From NCBI RefSeq assembly GCF_013167895.1, contig NZ_BLWC01000001.1, positions 992,001-1,056,000 on the forward strand: DNA of 64,000 nucleotides, written 5' to 3'. Shown here piece by piece: positions 1-8,946 of the stretch (the first letter of the stretch is position 1; the number at the start of each line of letters is the position of its first letter). The notes under the pieces are model-generated. The model was given only the letters and a program-made list of their open reading frames with translations, searched no databases and was not told the origin of the DNA. Origin of the DNA: Streptomyces fulvorobeus. GTDB lineage: Bacteria; Actinomycetota; Actinomycetes; Streptomycetales; Streptomycetaceae. The position numbers were made by a program, and so were the translations under genes.

Positions 1-1386
1 AGGAGGGCACCGTGACGATCAGCTCGTCCTGCCCGTAGACGTCGCAGCCGACCTGCTGGAGGCGGCGTACGACGGTCTCCCGGCCGTACGCGACGCCGGC
101 CACCCGGTCGGGATGGTCGGCCGGCATGGCGATGGTGCGGGGCGCGGACGGGGCGCTGATCTCGGTGACGCCCGACTCGGCCATGCCACCCGCCAGGAGG
201 ACCAGCAGGTCCACCGTGCGCTGGGCGGCGGCGGCGGCCGCTGCGGGGTCGACGCCGCGCTCGAAGCGCTTGGACGCCTCGGAGGACAGCTTGTGACGGC
301 GCGCGGTGCGGGCCACGGAGATCGCGTCGAAGTGCGCCGCCTCGATGACGACCGAGGTGGTGGTGTGCTCACCGGCCGCGGAGTCCGCGATCTCGGTGTT
401 GGCTCCGCCCATGACGCCCGCGAGGCCGATCGGCCCGCGGTTGTCGGTGATGACGAGGTCCTCGGCGTCCAGGACGCGCGCGGTGCCGTCGAGCGTGGTG
501 AGCTTCTCGCCCTGCTGGGCGCGGCGCACCCCGATGGGCCCGTCGACCAGGGTCCGGTCGTAGGCGTGCAGCGGCTGGCCGAGTTCGAGCATCACGTAGT
601 TCGTGACGTCGACGGCGAGCGAGATCGGGCGCATCCCGGCCTTCTGCAGACGGCGCTGCAGCCAGATCGGGGAACGCGCATCGGGCTCCAGGCCGACGAC
701 GGTGCGCGCGGTGAAGCGGTCGCAGCCGAAGGGGTCGGAGACCTTCACCGGGTAGCCGAACGCGTTCGGCGGGGGTACGTCGAGCAGGGCCGGATCGCTC
801 AGCGGCAGCCCGTACGCGATGGCGGTCTCACGGGCCACGCCGCGCAGGGAGAGGCAGTACCCGCGGTCCGGTGTGACGGCGATGTCGAGGACCTCGTCGA
901 CGAGCTCAAGGAGCTCGATCGCGTCGGTGCCCACCTCGTGCTCCGGCGGCAGCACGATGATGCCGTGCGTGCCGTCGTCGCCCATGCCGAGCTCGTCGGT
1001 GGAGCAGATCATGCCGTGGGAGGTCTTGCCGTACGTCTGACGGGCGGCGATGGCGAAGTCACCGGGCAGCACGGCGCCGGGGAGCACCACGACGACCTTG
1101 TCGCCCACGGAGAAGTTGCGGGCTCCGCAGACGATCTCCTGCGGTTCGCCGGTGCCGTTGGCCATGCCGACGTCGACCGTGCAGAAGCGGATGGGCTTCT
1201 TGAAGCCCTCCAGCTCCTCGATGGTCAGGACCTGTCCGACGACCAGCGGGCCCTTGAGGCCGGCGCCGATCTGCTCGACGGTCTCGACCTCCAGTCCCAC
1301 GGCGACGAGCTTGGCCTGTACGTCACGGCCGGTCTCCGTCGCCGGCAGGTCGACGTACTCCCGCAGCCAGGAAAGCGGGACGCGCA

Positions 1387-1387
<1 letters not shown>
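1..1387 (-). CDS. pheT: Phenylalanyl-tRNA synthetase beta subunit (3' end cut off)
   Basis: Beta chain of the alpha2beta2 cytoplasmic enzyme that charges tRNA-Phe. About 462 N-terminal residues are present and the rest lies beyond the left edge. It opens with [12 protein letters not shown], the standard PheT start, followed by an EMAP-type tRNA-binding domain (about residues 40-150, with [13 protein letters not shown]), the B3/B4 editing domain and the start of B5. The ATG overlaps the pheS stop by one base (TGATG), so the two subunits are translationally coupled. Identification is certain. The full protein is usually about 830 residues. Confidence 0.97.
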
Positions 1388-2559
<1,172 letters not shown>

Positions 2560-2617
2560 TTACCGGGGGATACCCCCGGACCTCCGTGGCCCCGCTCGAC
2601 GCCTGGAGGACACAAAG

Positions 2618-2737
2618 GTGCCAAAGGTCGAGTCTAAGCGCCGCCGGGAGGCGAAGAAGCCCGTGGCCGCTCAGGCGCTCGCGCCGCCCGCCGCCACCTG
2701 GTCCGATCCGCTGCGCGGAGCCGCCTATTTCAGATAG
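2618..2737 (+). CDS. Small basic ORF (39 aa) divergent from pheS
   Basis: I do not recognise this as a named family. A GTG at 2618 is preceded by a strong ribosome site (GGAGG, 8 nt spacer). The product starts VPKVESKRRREAKKP, then an Ala/Pro-rich middle, and ends GAAYFR. The lysine/arginine-rich start and the good start context look genuine. It lies divergently from pheS, and its last 13 bases overlap the end of the convergent sensor kinase gene. It could be a conserved small protein or a chance ORF; only conservation in other Streptomyces would decide. Confidence 0.4.
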   Translation: MPKVESKRRREAKKPVAAQALAPPAATWSDPLRGAAYFR

Positions 2738-3891
2738 GCCGGAGTGCTCACAGGCAGGATAAATCGGAACTCGGCGCCGCCGCCGGGCCCCCGGTCGACG
2801 GTGATCGTGCCGCCGTGCGCCTCGACGATGCCCTTGACGATGTAGAGGCCGAGTCCCGTGCCGCCGCGCTTGCTCCCCCGCCAGAACCGGGTGAAGACGC
2901 GGCTCATCGACTCCTCGGGGATTCCGGGACCTTCGTCGCTCACGGTGACTGCCGTTCCTGTCTCGTCACTGTTCGCCGGCGCGGCTGCGGGGGCGATCTC
3001 AATGGTGACGGTTCCCTCGCCGTGGCGCACCGCGTTTTCGAGGAGGTTGCCGAGGACCTGGTCGACCTTGTCGGGATCGGCCCACAGGGCGGGCAGCGGC
3101 TTGCGGGAGCGGACGAGGAAGCGGCCGGGGTCCTGGCCGGTCGCGATATGGGCCTGGACATGGCGCTCGACGGCGGCGGAGATGTCCACGGGCTGGCGGC
3201 GCAGCTCCAGACGGCCGGAGTCGATCCGGGAGATGTCGAGCAGCTCGGCGATGAGCCGGGTGACGCGGTTGGCGTCGGCGTCGACCGTCTCCAGCATCAG
3301 CCGCTTCTGGTCGTCCGTGAACCTCTCCCACTTGGCGAGCAGGGTCGCGGTGAAGCCCTTGACCGAGGTCAGCGGGGAGCGCAGCTCATGGGCGACGGTG
3401 GCGATCAGCTCGGCGTGGCTGAGCTCGGTACGGCGGCGGGCCTCGGTGCCCCGCAGGGAGACCACCAGGCGGCGTACCGGACCGGTCGGCCTCTCGCGCA
3501 CGTACCGCGCGGAGACCAGCACCTCACGCCCGCCGGGCAGGAGCAGGTTCCGTTCAGGCTGGCCGACCCGGGTGGCCAGCCCTCCGTACGGATCGGTCAG
3601 CGTCCACCACCGCCTGCCCTTGAGGTCTTCGAGGGGCAGCGCCTGTTCCAGCCGGCGGCCGAGCACGGCGGAGCTCGGAGTGGCGGTGATCCGGGCCGCG
3701 GCGGAGTTGAAGCAGATGACCCTGCCGGTCTCGTCGGCGACGACGAGGCCGTCGGGAAGATCGTCCGGGGCCAGGCCGCCGTATCCGAGGAGGGTGCCGG
3801 TGTCGGCTTCACCCAGCGGGGCGGTTGCGGCCTTGGCGGCGCGCATGACGGCCGTGTGTGTCTTCCGCGGCCTGCTCATGCCGACTGCCAT
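2725..3891 (-). CDS. PAS-domain sensor histidine kinase, probably cytoplasmic
   Basis: About 388 residues with no evident membrane segment. It has a PAS-like region (about residues 45-140, GLVVADETGRVICFN), a dimerisation/phosphoacceptor H-box (VAHELRSPLTSVKGF, His near 168), then an HATPase domain with N box LGNLLENAVRHGEG, G1 DEGPGIPEE and G2 GTGLGLYIVKG. It should autophosphorylate on the H-box histidine and pass phosphate to a response regulator, but none is adjacent, so it is an orphan kinase. ATG 3891 was chosen for the AGGTGGGG ribosome site 9 nt upstream; the open frame extends further but into the neighbouring methyltransferase gene. It lies 56 bp downstream of that gene on the same strand. 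Confidence 0.9.
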   Translation of the reverse strand: MAVGMSRPRKTHTAVMRAAKAATAPLGEADTGTLLGYGGLAPDDLPDGLVVADETGRVICFNSAAARITATPSSAVLGRRLEQALPLEDLKGRRWWTLTDPYGGLATRVGQPERNLLLPGGREVLVSARYVRERPTGPVRRLVVSLRGTEARRRTELSHAELIATVAHELRSPLTSVKGFTATLLAKWERFTDDQKRLMLETVDADANRVTRLIAELLDISRIDSGRLELRRQPVDISAAVERHVQAHIATGQDPGRFLVRSRKPLPALWADPDKVDQVLGNLLENAVRHGEGTVTIEIAPAAAPANSDETGTAVTVSDEGPGIPEESMSRVFTRFWRGSKRGGTGLGLYIVKGIVEAHGGTITVDRGPGGGAEFRFILPVSTPAYLK

Positions 3892-3947
3892 ATCGCCGTA
3901 CCCCACCTCTCGAACCGGTGCAGTGGGCCCCCGAGTTCGCCACCCTA

Positions 3948-4856
3948 CTAGTCGTCGGGGAACGAGCGACACCCTGCGGGATCGAATGGGCGACGATCCC
4001 CGGGGGCGCGTTCGGGAAGGGACGCGCGCCGCGAGCGCTGGGCGCGCGCGGAGGCGTACAGGCATACGGCCGCCGCCGTCGCGAGGTTGAGGCTCTCCGC
4101 CCTGCCGTGGATCGGTACCCGGATCACCGCGTCGGCCAGGGCGCGCGTCTCCTCGGGGAGCCCCCATGCCTCGTTGCCGAAGACCCAGGCGGTCGGCCCG
4201 CCCATGGTGCCCGCGTCCAGCTCGTCGTCGAGGTCGTCGTCGCCCGCGCCGTCCGCCGCGAGGATGCGCACGCCCGCGTCCCGCAGCCCGCGCACCACCC
4301 GCTCGACGGGTACGCCCATGGCTACCGGCAGGTGGAACAGGGAACCGGCGGACGCCCGCACGGACTTCGGGTTGTAGAGGTCCACGGAGGCGTCGGTCAG
4401 GACGACGGCGTCGGCCCCGGCCGCGTCGGCGCAGCGCAGCACCGTCCCCGCGTTCCCGGGGTCGCGTACGTTGGCGAGCACGGCGACGAGCGCCGGTTTC
4501 GCGGCGAGGATGTCCTCGAACGGCGAGTCCAGGAAGCGGCAGACGCCGATCAGCCCTTGCGGGGTGACGGTCTGCGACACGTCGGCGAGTACGTCGCCGT
4601 CGGCGAGATGGATGCGGGCTCCCGCGTCGTGGGCGGCGCCGACGATGTCGGCGTACCGCTCGGCGGCCTCCACGGTGGCGAAGAGTTCCGTCAGTGTCGG
4701 CTGCCCGTCGCCGCCCCGGTGCCCTGCGGCCTCGCGCACCGCCTGCGGCCCCTCGGCGATGAACCTGCGCTCCTTGCCGCGGAAGTTTCGCTTGGCCAGC
4801 CGCCGGGCGGCTGTGACGCGCGGCGATCGCGGGGAGATCAGTTCGGGGGTGCCCAT
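3948..4856 (-). CDS. SpoU/TrmH-family RNA 2'-O-methyltransferase
   Basis: 302-residue SPOUT enzyme that transfers methyl from AdoMet to a ribose 2'-OH, most likely in 23S rRNA. The N-terminal RNA-binding region (AAEG-type FIAEGPQAVREA, about residues 35-60) is followed by the three SpoU motifs: NVRDPGNAGTVLRCADAAGA, VFGNEAWGLPEE and the knot-forming IHGRAESLNLATAAA. It follows rplT on the same strand, as commonly seen in actinomycetes. ATG 4856 (MGTPELISP) was chosen; a longer open frame exists but includes the rplT terminator hairpin. The exact target nucleotide cannot be told from sequence. Confidence 0.9.
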   Translation of the reverse strand: MGTPELISPRSPRVTAARRLAKRNFRGKERRFIAEGPQAVREAAGHRGGDGQPTLTELFATVEAAERYADIVGAAHDAGARIHLADGDVLADVSQTVTPQGLIGVCRFLDSPFEDILAAKPALVAVLANVRDPGNAGTVLRCADAAGADAVVLTDASVDLYNPKSVRASAGSLFHLPVAMGVPVERVVRGLRDAGVRILAADGAGDDDLDDELDAGTMGGPTAWVFGNEAWGLPEETRALADAVIRVPIHGRAESLNLATAAAVCLYASARAQRSRRASLPERAPGDRRPFDPAGCRSFPDD

Positions 4857-4911
4857 GGTCGGCGGCGAGCCTCTCTGCGTACGGAGGGACGGAAGACGGG
4901 GGTGCAACGCA

Positions 4912-4946
4912 CCGGACCCGCAGACGGCTGGCGCCTGCGGGTCCGG
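4912..4946 (-). terminator. Hairpin terminator downstream of rplT
   Basis: Perfect 12-bp inverted repeat (CCGGACCCGCAG / CTGCGGGTCCGG, 11-nt loop) between the rplT stop and the methyltransferase start. There is no U-run, which is usual for Streptomyces hairpins. Confidence 0.6.
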
Positions 4947-4973
4947 CTCACACACCTGGAAGGACTGCCTGGA

Positions 4974-5357
4974 TCAGGCGGCCTTCGGGGCGTTGACGTC
5001 GCTCGGGAGGGCCTTCTGGGCCACCTCGACGAGCGCGGCGAACGCGTTGGGGTCGTTGACCGCGAGCTCGGCCAGGATCTTGCGGTCCACCTCGATGTTG
5101 GCGGCGTTCAGACCCTGGATGAGGCGGTTGTACGTCATACCGTTCTGGCGGGCAGCGGCGTTGATGCGCTGGATCCAGAGACGGCGGAAGTCGCCCTTGC
5201 GCTTCTTGCGGTCGTTGTAGTTGTAGACCAGGGAGTGGGTGACCTGCTCCTTGGCCTTGCGGTACAGGCGCGAACGCTGACCGCGGTAGCCCTTGGCCGC
5301 CTCGAGAATTGCCCGGCGCTTCTTGTGGGCGTTGACTGCCCGCTTGACGCGTGCCAC
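4974..5357 (-). CDS. rplT: 50S ribosomal protein L20
   Basis: 127-residue assembly protein of the large subunit. It starts [15 protein letters not shown] and contains the characteristic [17 protein letters not shown] and [17 protein letters not shown] segments, full length for actinobacteria. It is third in the infC-rpmI-rplT operon. In other bacteria L20 represses this operon by binding its mRNA leader, which gives interest to the structured leader upstream of infC here. Confidence 0.98.
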   Translation of the reverse strand: MARVKRAVNAHKKRRAILEAAKGYRGQRSRLYRKAKEQVTHSLVYNYNDRKKRKGDFRRLWIQRINAAARQNGMTYNRLIQGLNAANIEVDRKILAELAVNDPNAFAALVEVAQKALPSDVNAPKAA

Positions 5358-5463
5358 TTGTTAACTCCTTGTAGCGGGGCCGTGGTTGAAACCCACACAG
5401 CCCGGAAACGAATTGGTCCCGGTCGGATCGAGCACCCGCCCCCGGGTCAGCGGGGGCGGCGGC

Positions 5464-5658
5464 TCACTTGCCGAGAAGCTTCTTGATCTTCTTGGCGTCG
5501 GCCGGAGCCACGACGACCGTGCCGGACAGCGAGCGGGTCTTCTTGGACGACTTGTGCTCGAGAAGGTGGCGCTTGCCGGCCTTCTCGCGGAGCACCTTGC
5601 CGGAGCCGGTGATCTTGAAGCGCTTGCTGGCACCGCTGTGCGTCTTGTTCTTCGGCAT
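5464..5658 (-). CDS. rpmI: 50S ribosomal protein L35
   Basis: 64-residue L35: [20 protein letters not shown] start, [17 protein letters not shown] core and KKIKKLLGK end, all family-typical. It lies between infC and rplT on the same strand. The 106-bp gap to rplT contains a GC-rich hairpin with arms CCGCCCCC/GGGGGCGG near 5437-5460. Confidence 0.98.
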   Translation of the reverse strand: MPKNKTHSGASKRFKITGSGKVLREKAGKRHLLEHKSSKKTRSLSGTVVVAPADAKKIKKLLGK

Positions 5659-5781
5659 CGCGCCGTTCTCTCCTCGTCAGTGGCGTCCCTCACGGTGCGG
5701 AACACCGGACTGCAGGGGCGTCAGATCTTTGGTGGGATGTCCCGCGGGGACCTGGGGGCGCCTGGATGGCGGCCCCAGAGG

Positions 5782-6443
5782 TCACGCCTCGGAAGGTGTC
5801 TCGGTCGGAGCCTCGGCCGCCTCGGCCGGAGCCTCGGCCGCGTCGCCCTCGGGGTCGGCGTCGTGGGCGTAACCCTGACGCTCCGCCTTGCGGGCGGCCT
5901 GGGCCTCACGGGCCTCGGCCATGGCTTCGGTCTTCTTCTTGTGCGGGCCCAGAACCATGATCATGTTCCGGCCGTCCTGCTTCGGGTTGGACTCGATGAA
6001 CCCGAGGTCCTCGACATCCGAAGCGAGACGCTGGAGCAGTCGGAAGCCCAGCTCCGGGCGGGACTGCTCACGACCACGGAACATGATCGTGATCTTGACC
6101 TTGTCACCCTGCTTGAGGAACCGGACGACGTGACCCTTTTTGGTGTCGTAGTCGTGCGGGTCGATCTTCGGCCGGAGCTTCATTTCCTTGATGACCGTGT
6201 GCGCCTGGTTCTTGCGCGCCTCACGGGCCTTCATGGCCGACTCGTACTTGAACTTCCCGTAGTCCATGAGCTTGCACACGGGGGACGGGCTGTCGCCGCC
6301 ACCTCGACCAGGTCGAGGTCATACTCCTGTGCGAGCTCCAGGGCCTTGGCAAGCGGGACAATCCCGACCTGCTCGCCACTGGGACCGACAAGTCGCACCT
6401 CGGGAACGCGAATCCGGTCGTTGATGCGGGGCTCGGCGCTGAT
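5782..6443 (-). CDS. infC: Translation initiation factor IF-3, AUC start, frame broken by an apparent 1-base loss
   Basis: IF-3 keeps 30S subunits free and polices initiator tRNA and start codons. The N-terminal domain ([19 protein letters not shown], then [19 protein letters not shown]) and the C-terminal domain ([15 protein letters not shown] ... ITIMFRGRE) are in different frames. They join if the five-G run 6280-6284 had six ([12 protein letters not shown]), giving about 220 residues with an acidic Ala/Glu-rich tail. No ATG, GTG or TTG lies near the conserved start. An ATC at 6443-6441 follows AGGAGG with a 4-nt spacer and begins exactly at the conserved SAEPRIND, matching the rare AUU-type starts known for infC. 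First gene of infC-rpmI-rplT. Confidence 0.93.
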
Positions 6444-6526
6444 GGATCCTCCTCGGTAGCACCACGCGGACCGCCTGGCGGACAGCCGCGTGACGTCTGT
6501 TTCGAAAGACCAACCGTGCCGGGAGC

Positions 6527-6686
6527 AAGAAAAACGCCCCGGACGGGACACAGGCGGGGCTCCTGGAAATACCGGAACACCGCCGCAGTCAACCGCGGGG
6601 CGCATCATCGGGCAGCTCCATCGTCCGTACGGAACGATGGGCGCCACCTGACCGGTGACCCGCCGTCCCGGAGGACGGTCAGGTGG
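6527..6686 (-). promoter_or_regulatory. Structured infC leader with intrinsic terminator (attenuator candidate)
   Basis: On the minus strand, upstream of infC, there are in order: an 11-bp stem (6676-6686 with 6644-6654) with a nested CCGTCC/GGACGG hairpin; a 7-bp stem (6634-6640 with 6618-6624); and a GC hairpin GCCCCG/CGGGGC (6555-6560 with 6536-6541) followed by GTTTTTCTT, a textbook intrinsic terminator. The 3' arm of the terminator (CGGGGCG) can instead pair with CGCCCCG at 6596-6602, a mutually exclusive antiterminator. This is read from sequence only; the effector (L20, IF-3 or another) is inference. Confidence 0.6.
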
Positions 6687-6744
6687 GAGATCGGAGCCTC
6701 CACTTGTGGGCCGGGCACACTGGTGTCCGGCCGGTCGTTACACA

Positions 6745-6774
6745 AGGTTAGCAGCTCCCGGCGGGTGCCGCTAA
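6745..6774 (-). promoter_or_regulatory. Probable vegetative promoter for infC operon
   Basis: On the minus strand TTAGCG (6774-6769) and TAACCT (6750-6745) are separated by 18 bp. The -10 fits the TANNNT pattern of HrdB promoters, and the predicted start is about 60 nt upstream of the first leader hairpin. Confidence 0.4.
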
Positions 6775-6845
6775 CCCCTGGGCACCGCGGGCGGGGACCG
6801 TCTCCCGCAGTCGGGACCGTCCGGGCCTGGCCTTATCGTGTGGAC

Positions 6846-7208
6846 ATGAGTGACGCGACCCCCCGCAGTGAGTCCCCCGGCTTCGACGACATGACCCGCG
6901 ACATCGCGGAGGTCCCCGCGGTCGAGGTGATCGTGACGGTCGCCGTGAACCTGATGAGCGCAGCCGCCGTGAAGCTCGGCCTCACCGAGGACGGCGACCA
7001 GCACAAGGACCTGGACGAGGCCCGCAAGCTGGTGCAGGCCCTGGCCGGCCTGCTGGACGCGAGCACCACCGAGATCAGCACCTTCCACGCCTCTCCGCTG
7101 CGCGACGGCCTGAAATCGCTCCAGCTGGCGTTCCGCGAGGCGTCGCTCGTACCGGACGAGCCGGGCAAGGGGCCGGGTGAGAAGTACACGGGGCCGGTGT
7201 ACGGCTAG
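6846..7208 (+). CDS. DUF1844 domain protein
   Basis: 120-residue soluble protein of unknown function. The DUF1844 signature is clear: MTRDIAEVPAVEVIVTVAVNLMSAAAVKLGL, then DEARKLVQALAGLLDA and PLRDGLKSLQLAFREAS. The C-terminus is Gly/Pro-rich (PGKGPGEKYTGPVYG). It is divergent from infC, a position conserved in Streptomyces as far as I recall. ATG 6846 has no strong ribosome site (GTG two codons upstream is an alternative), so it may be translated from a very short leader. Confidence 0.85.
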   Translation: MSDATPRSESPGFDDMTRDIAEVPAVEVIVTVAVNLMSAAAVKLGLTEDGDQHKDLDEARKLVQALAGLLDASTTEISTFHASPLRDGLKSLQLAFREASLVPDEPGKGPGEKYTGPVYG

Positions 7209-7243
7209 TCCGTCCCGCCCACGCCCCGCCCCAGCCGATCCGC

Positions 7244-7298
7244 CGCATGACCCGAGCCCGCCGCCTGTGACCAAGGCGGCGGGCTCGCGTCATGCGGG
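7244..7298. terminator. Bidirectional hairpin terminator
   Basis: Near-perfect stem of about 22 bp (CCGCATGAC...CCCGCCGCC with GGCGGCGGG...GTCATGCGG, one unpaired position per arm, 9-nt loop) between the convergent DUF1844 and SseB-like genes. Confidence 0.75.
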
Positions 7299-7306
7299 TC
7301 CGAGGG

Positions 7307-8035
7307 TCAGCGCGCGAACAAGGGCTCGCCCGGTGCGGCGGCGTCGGCCGGCAGCAGCGCCAGGTCGAGGCCGCGCACGAGCCCGGCCCGCAGCGCCTCG
7401 CTGGCGGCCAGGGCAGCGGCCAGCCGCTGCGCGGCCTCGGCGGGAACGGCGTCCGGGGTGAGGACCACCGCCACGATGCCGTCGGCCGGGCCGGGGCCGA
7501 GGTGGGCACGGAGCACCGCGGGCTCGGCGGCGACGACGTCCCGTACCGCCGCGACGACGGCGGGGTCGTCGAGCGGCTCGGCGCTGGCCCGGTTCTCGGC
7601 GAGGGCGCGCAGGGCCGGGCCGGTCAGCTCGAAGGGGACCGGGCCCGCGAGATCAAGCACCACGGTGTCCGCCTTCTCGTGCGCGGCGGCCTGGAGCGCC
7701 TGGTGCAGGGGCACGGCGACCGGGCGGGCCTGCGGGTCCCAGCGCGCCAGTGCCGCGGTCGAGGTGAAGGCGGGCAGTGCGCGGCGGTCACCCGCCTGCA
7801 GGGTGGGGACGGCCATGTCGCTGGTCTTCTCGCGGCGCAGTCCGTTCCCGTCCGTCTCCACCTCGCCGAGCACCGCGACGACGGGCACGAGCAGCCGGGC
7901 GCCGAGCAGGGCATGCAGAACCGGGCCGACCGCCTTCCGGTCCTGGGACCACGCGGCGAGCGCCGCGGTCAGCTCGGGAGCGGCTGTGCCGTCGTCGTCG
8001 GAGAAACCGGGGTCCGGGATGTTCTTGAGCGCCAC
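7307..8035 (-). CDS. SseB-family protein
   Basis: About 242 residues. The N-terminal half (about residues 20-140: GPVLHALLGARLLVPVVAVLGEVE, LPAFTSTAALARWDP) matches the SseB N-terminal domain; the rest holds Ala/Leu-rich helices resembling an SseB C-terminal domain. The cellular role of actinobacterial SseB-like proteins is unknown to me. GTG 8035 (VALKNIPDPGF) was preferred over the longer open frame because the upstream part is low-complexity Arg/Pro sequence. It converges on DUF1844 and is divergent from the beta-lactamase-like gene. Confidence 0.75.
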   Translation of the reverse strand: MALKNIPDPGFSDDDGTAAPELTAALAAWSQDRKAVGPVLHALLGARLLVPVVAVLGEVETDGNGLRREKTSDMAVPTLQAGDRRALPAFTSTAALARWDPQARPVAVPLHQALQAAAHEKADTVVLDLAGPVPFELTGPALRALAENRASAEPLDDPAVVAAVRDVVAAEPAVLRAHLGPGPADGIVAVVLTPDAVPAEAAQRLAAALAASEALRAGLVRGLDLALLPADAAAPGEPLFAR

Positions 8036-8217
8036 GTGACGAGCGTAGTGGGTCGGTCTTCCCGTCCCGGCGACAGGTCGGCACAGGGGGCTGCCTGCGG
8101 GTTCGGCCGCCGGGGCGCCTTCCTGGTGGTTCGGCCGCCGGATCGCGCGCCCCTCGCTCCGGTGTGCGTATCCTCCGCTGCGAGCCGGCCGGCGCGCCGG
8201 CGGGCGAGGAGGCACGG

Positions 8218-8946
8218 GTGGATCTCGACGCGGTACTGGCCGAGGCGGTGGCGCCGCTGACCGGCGACGCCTCGTTGTCCGTCGCGGTGCTGTCCCTCCC
8301 GGCGCGGGGTGAGGGCGGCGGCGAACCGATCGCGGCGTACGGGGGCACGACGGCGTACGACACCGCGAGCATCGTCAAGGTCGACGTGCTGGCCGCCCTG
8401 CTGCTCCTGGCCCAGGACGAGGGGCGTCAGCTCAACGGGGCCGAGCTCGGGTACGCGGACGCCATGATCCGGCGCAGCGACAACACCTCGGCGACGAGGC
8501 TGTGGCGGGTGATCGGCGGGGCGGCGGGGCTCGACGCGGCCAATGCCCGGCTCGGGCTGACCTCGACCACGGCCGCCCGGGCGTGGGGGCTGACCCGGAC
8601 GACGGCCCCGGACCAGGTGCGCCTGCTCAGGGCGGTCTTCGGACCGGCCGGGGGTTCCGTGCTCCGCGAGGCTTCCCGGGCGTACGTCCGGGAGCTGATG
8701 GGCGGGGTCGAGGCGGATCAGCGGTGGGGGGTGTCCGCCGCGGGTACCGGCTGGGCGCTGAAGAACGGCTGGATGCCGCGGACCACGACGGGGCTGTGGG
8801 ACATCAACAGCATCGGCCGGGTCACCGCCGGCGGCCGTACGCGTCTGGTGGCCGTGCTCTCGGACGGGCACGCCACGAAGGAGGCGGGCATCGCACTCGT
8901 CGAGTCGGTGGCCCGGGCGGCGGTCGCGGCGGTGGGCGGTGCCTAG
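8218..8946 (+). CDS. Class A beta-lactamase-like serine hydrolase
   Basis: 242 residues of the serine beta-lactamase/DD-peptidase fold. The catalytic SxxK is in TASIVKVD, the second motif is SDN (RRSDNTSATRL), and the KTG-equivalent is KNG (ALKNGWMP). No signal peptide is seen, so it may be cytoplasmic or the start may lie elsewhere. GTG 8218 is preceded by GAGGAGG with a 5-nt spacer, strong support. Whether it hydrolyses beta-lactams is unknown; many such Streptomyces proteins are esterase- or peptidase-like. Its stop overlaps the convergent protease stop by a few bases. Confidence 0.85.
   Translation: MDLDAVLAEAVAPLTGDASLSVAVLSLPARGEGGGEPIAAYGGTTAYDTASIVKVDVLAALLLLAQDEGRQLNGAELGYADAMIRRSDNTSATRLWRVIGGAAGLDAANARLGLTSTTAARAWGLTRTTAPDQVRLLRAVFGPAGGSVLREASRAYVRELMGGVEADQRWGVSAAGTGWALKNGWMPRTTTGLWDINSIGRVTAGGRTRLVAVLSDGHATKEAGIALVESVARAAVAAVGGA

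Noticed and set aside
3892-4167. N-terminal extension of the sensor kinase to 4167
   Set aside because: It overlaps the methyltransferase gene in another frame, has Arg/Pro-rich non-domain sequence, and a good ribosome site exists at the 3891 start.
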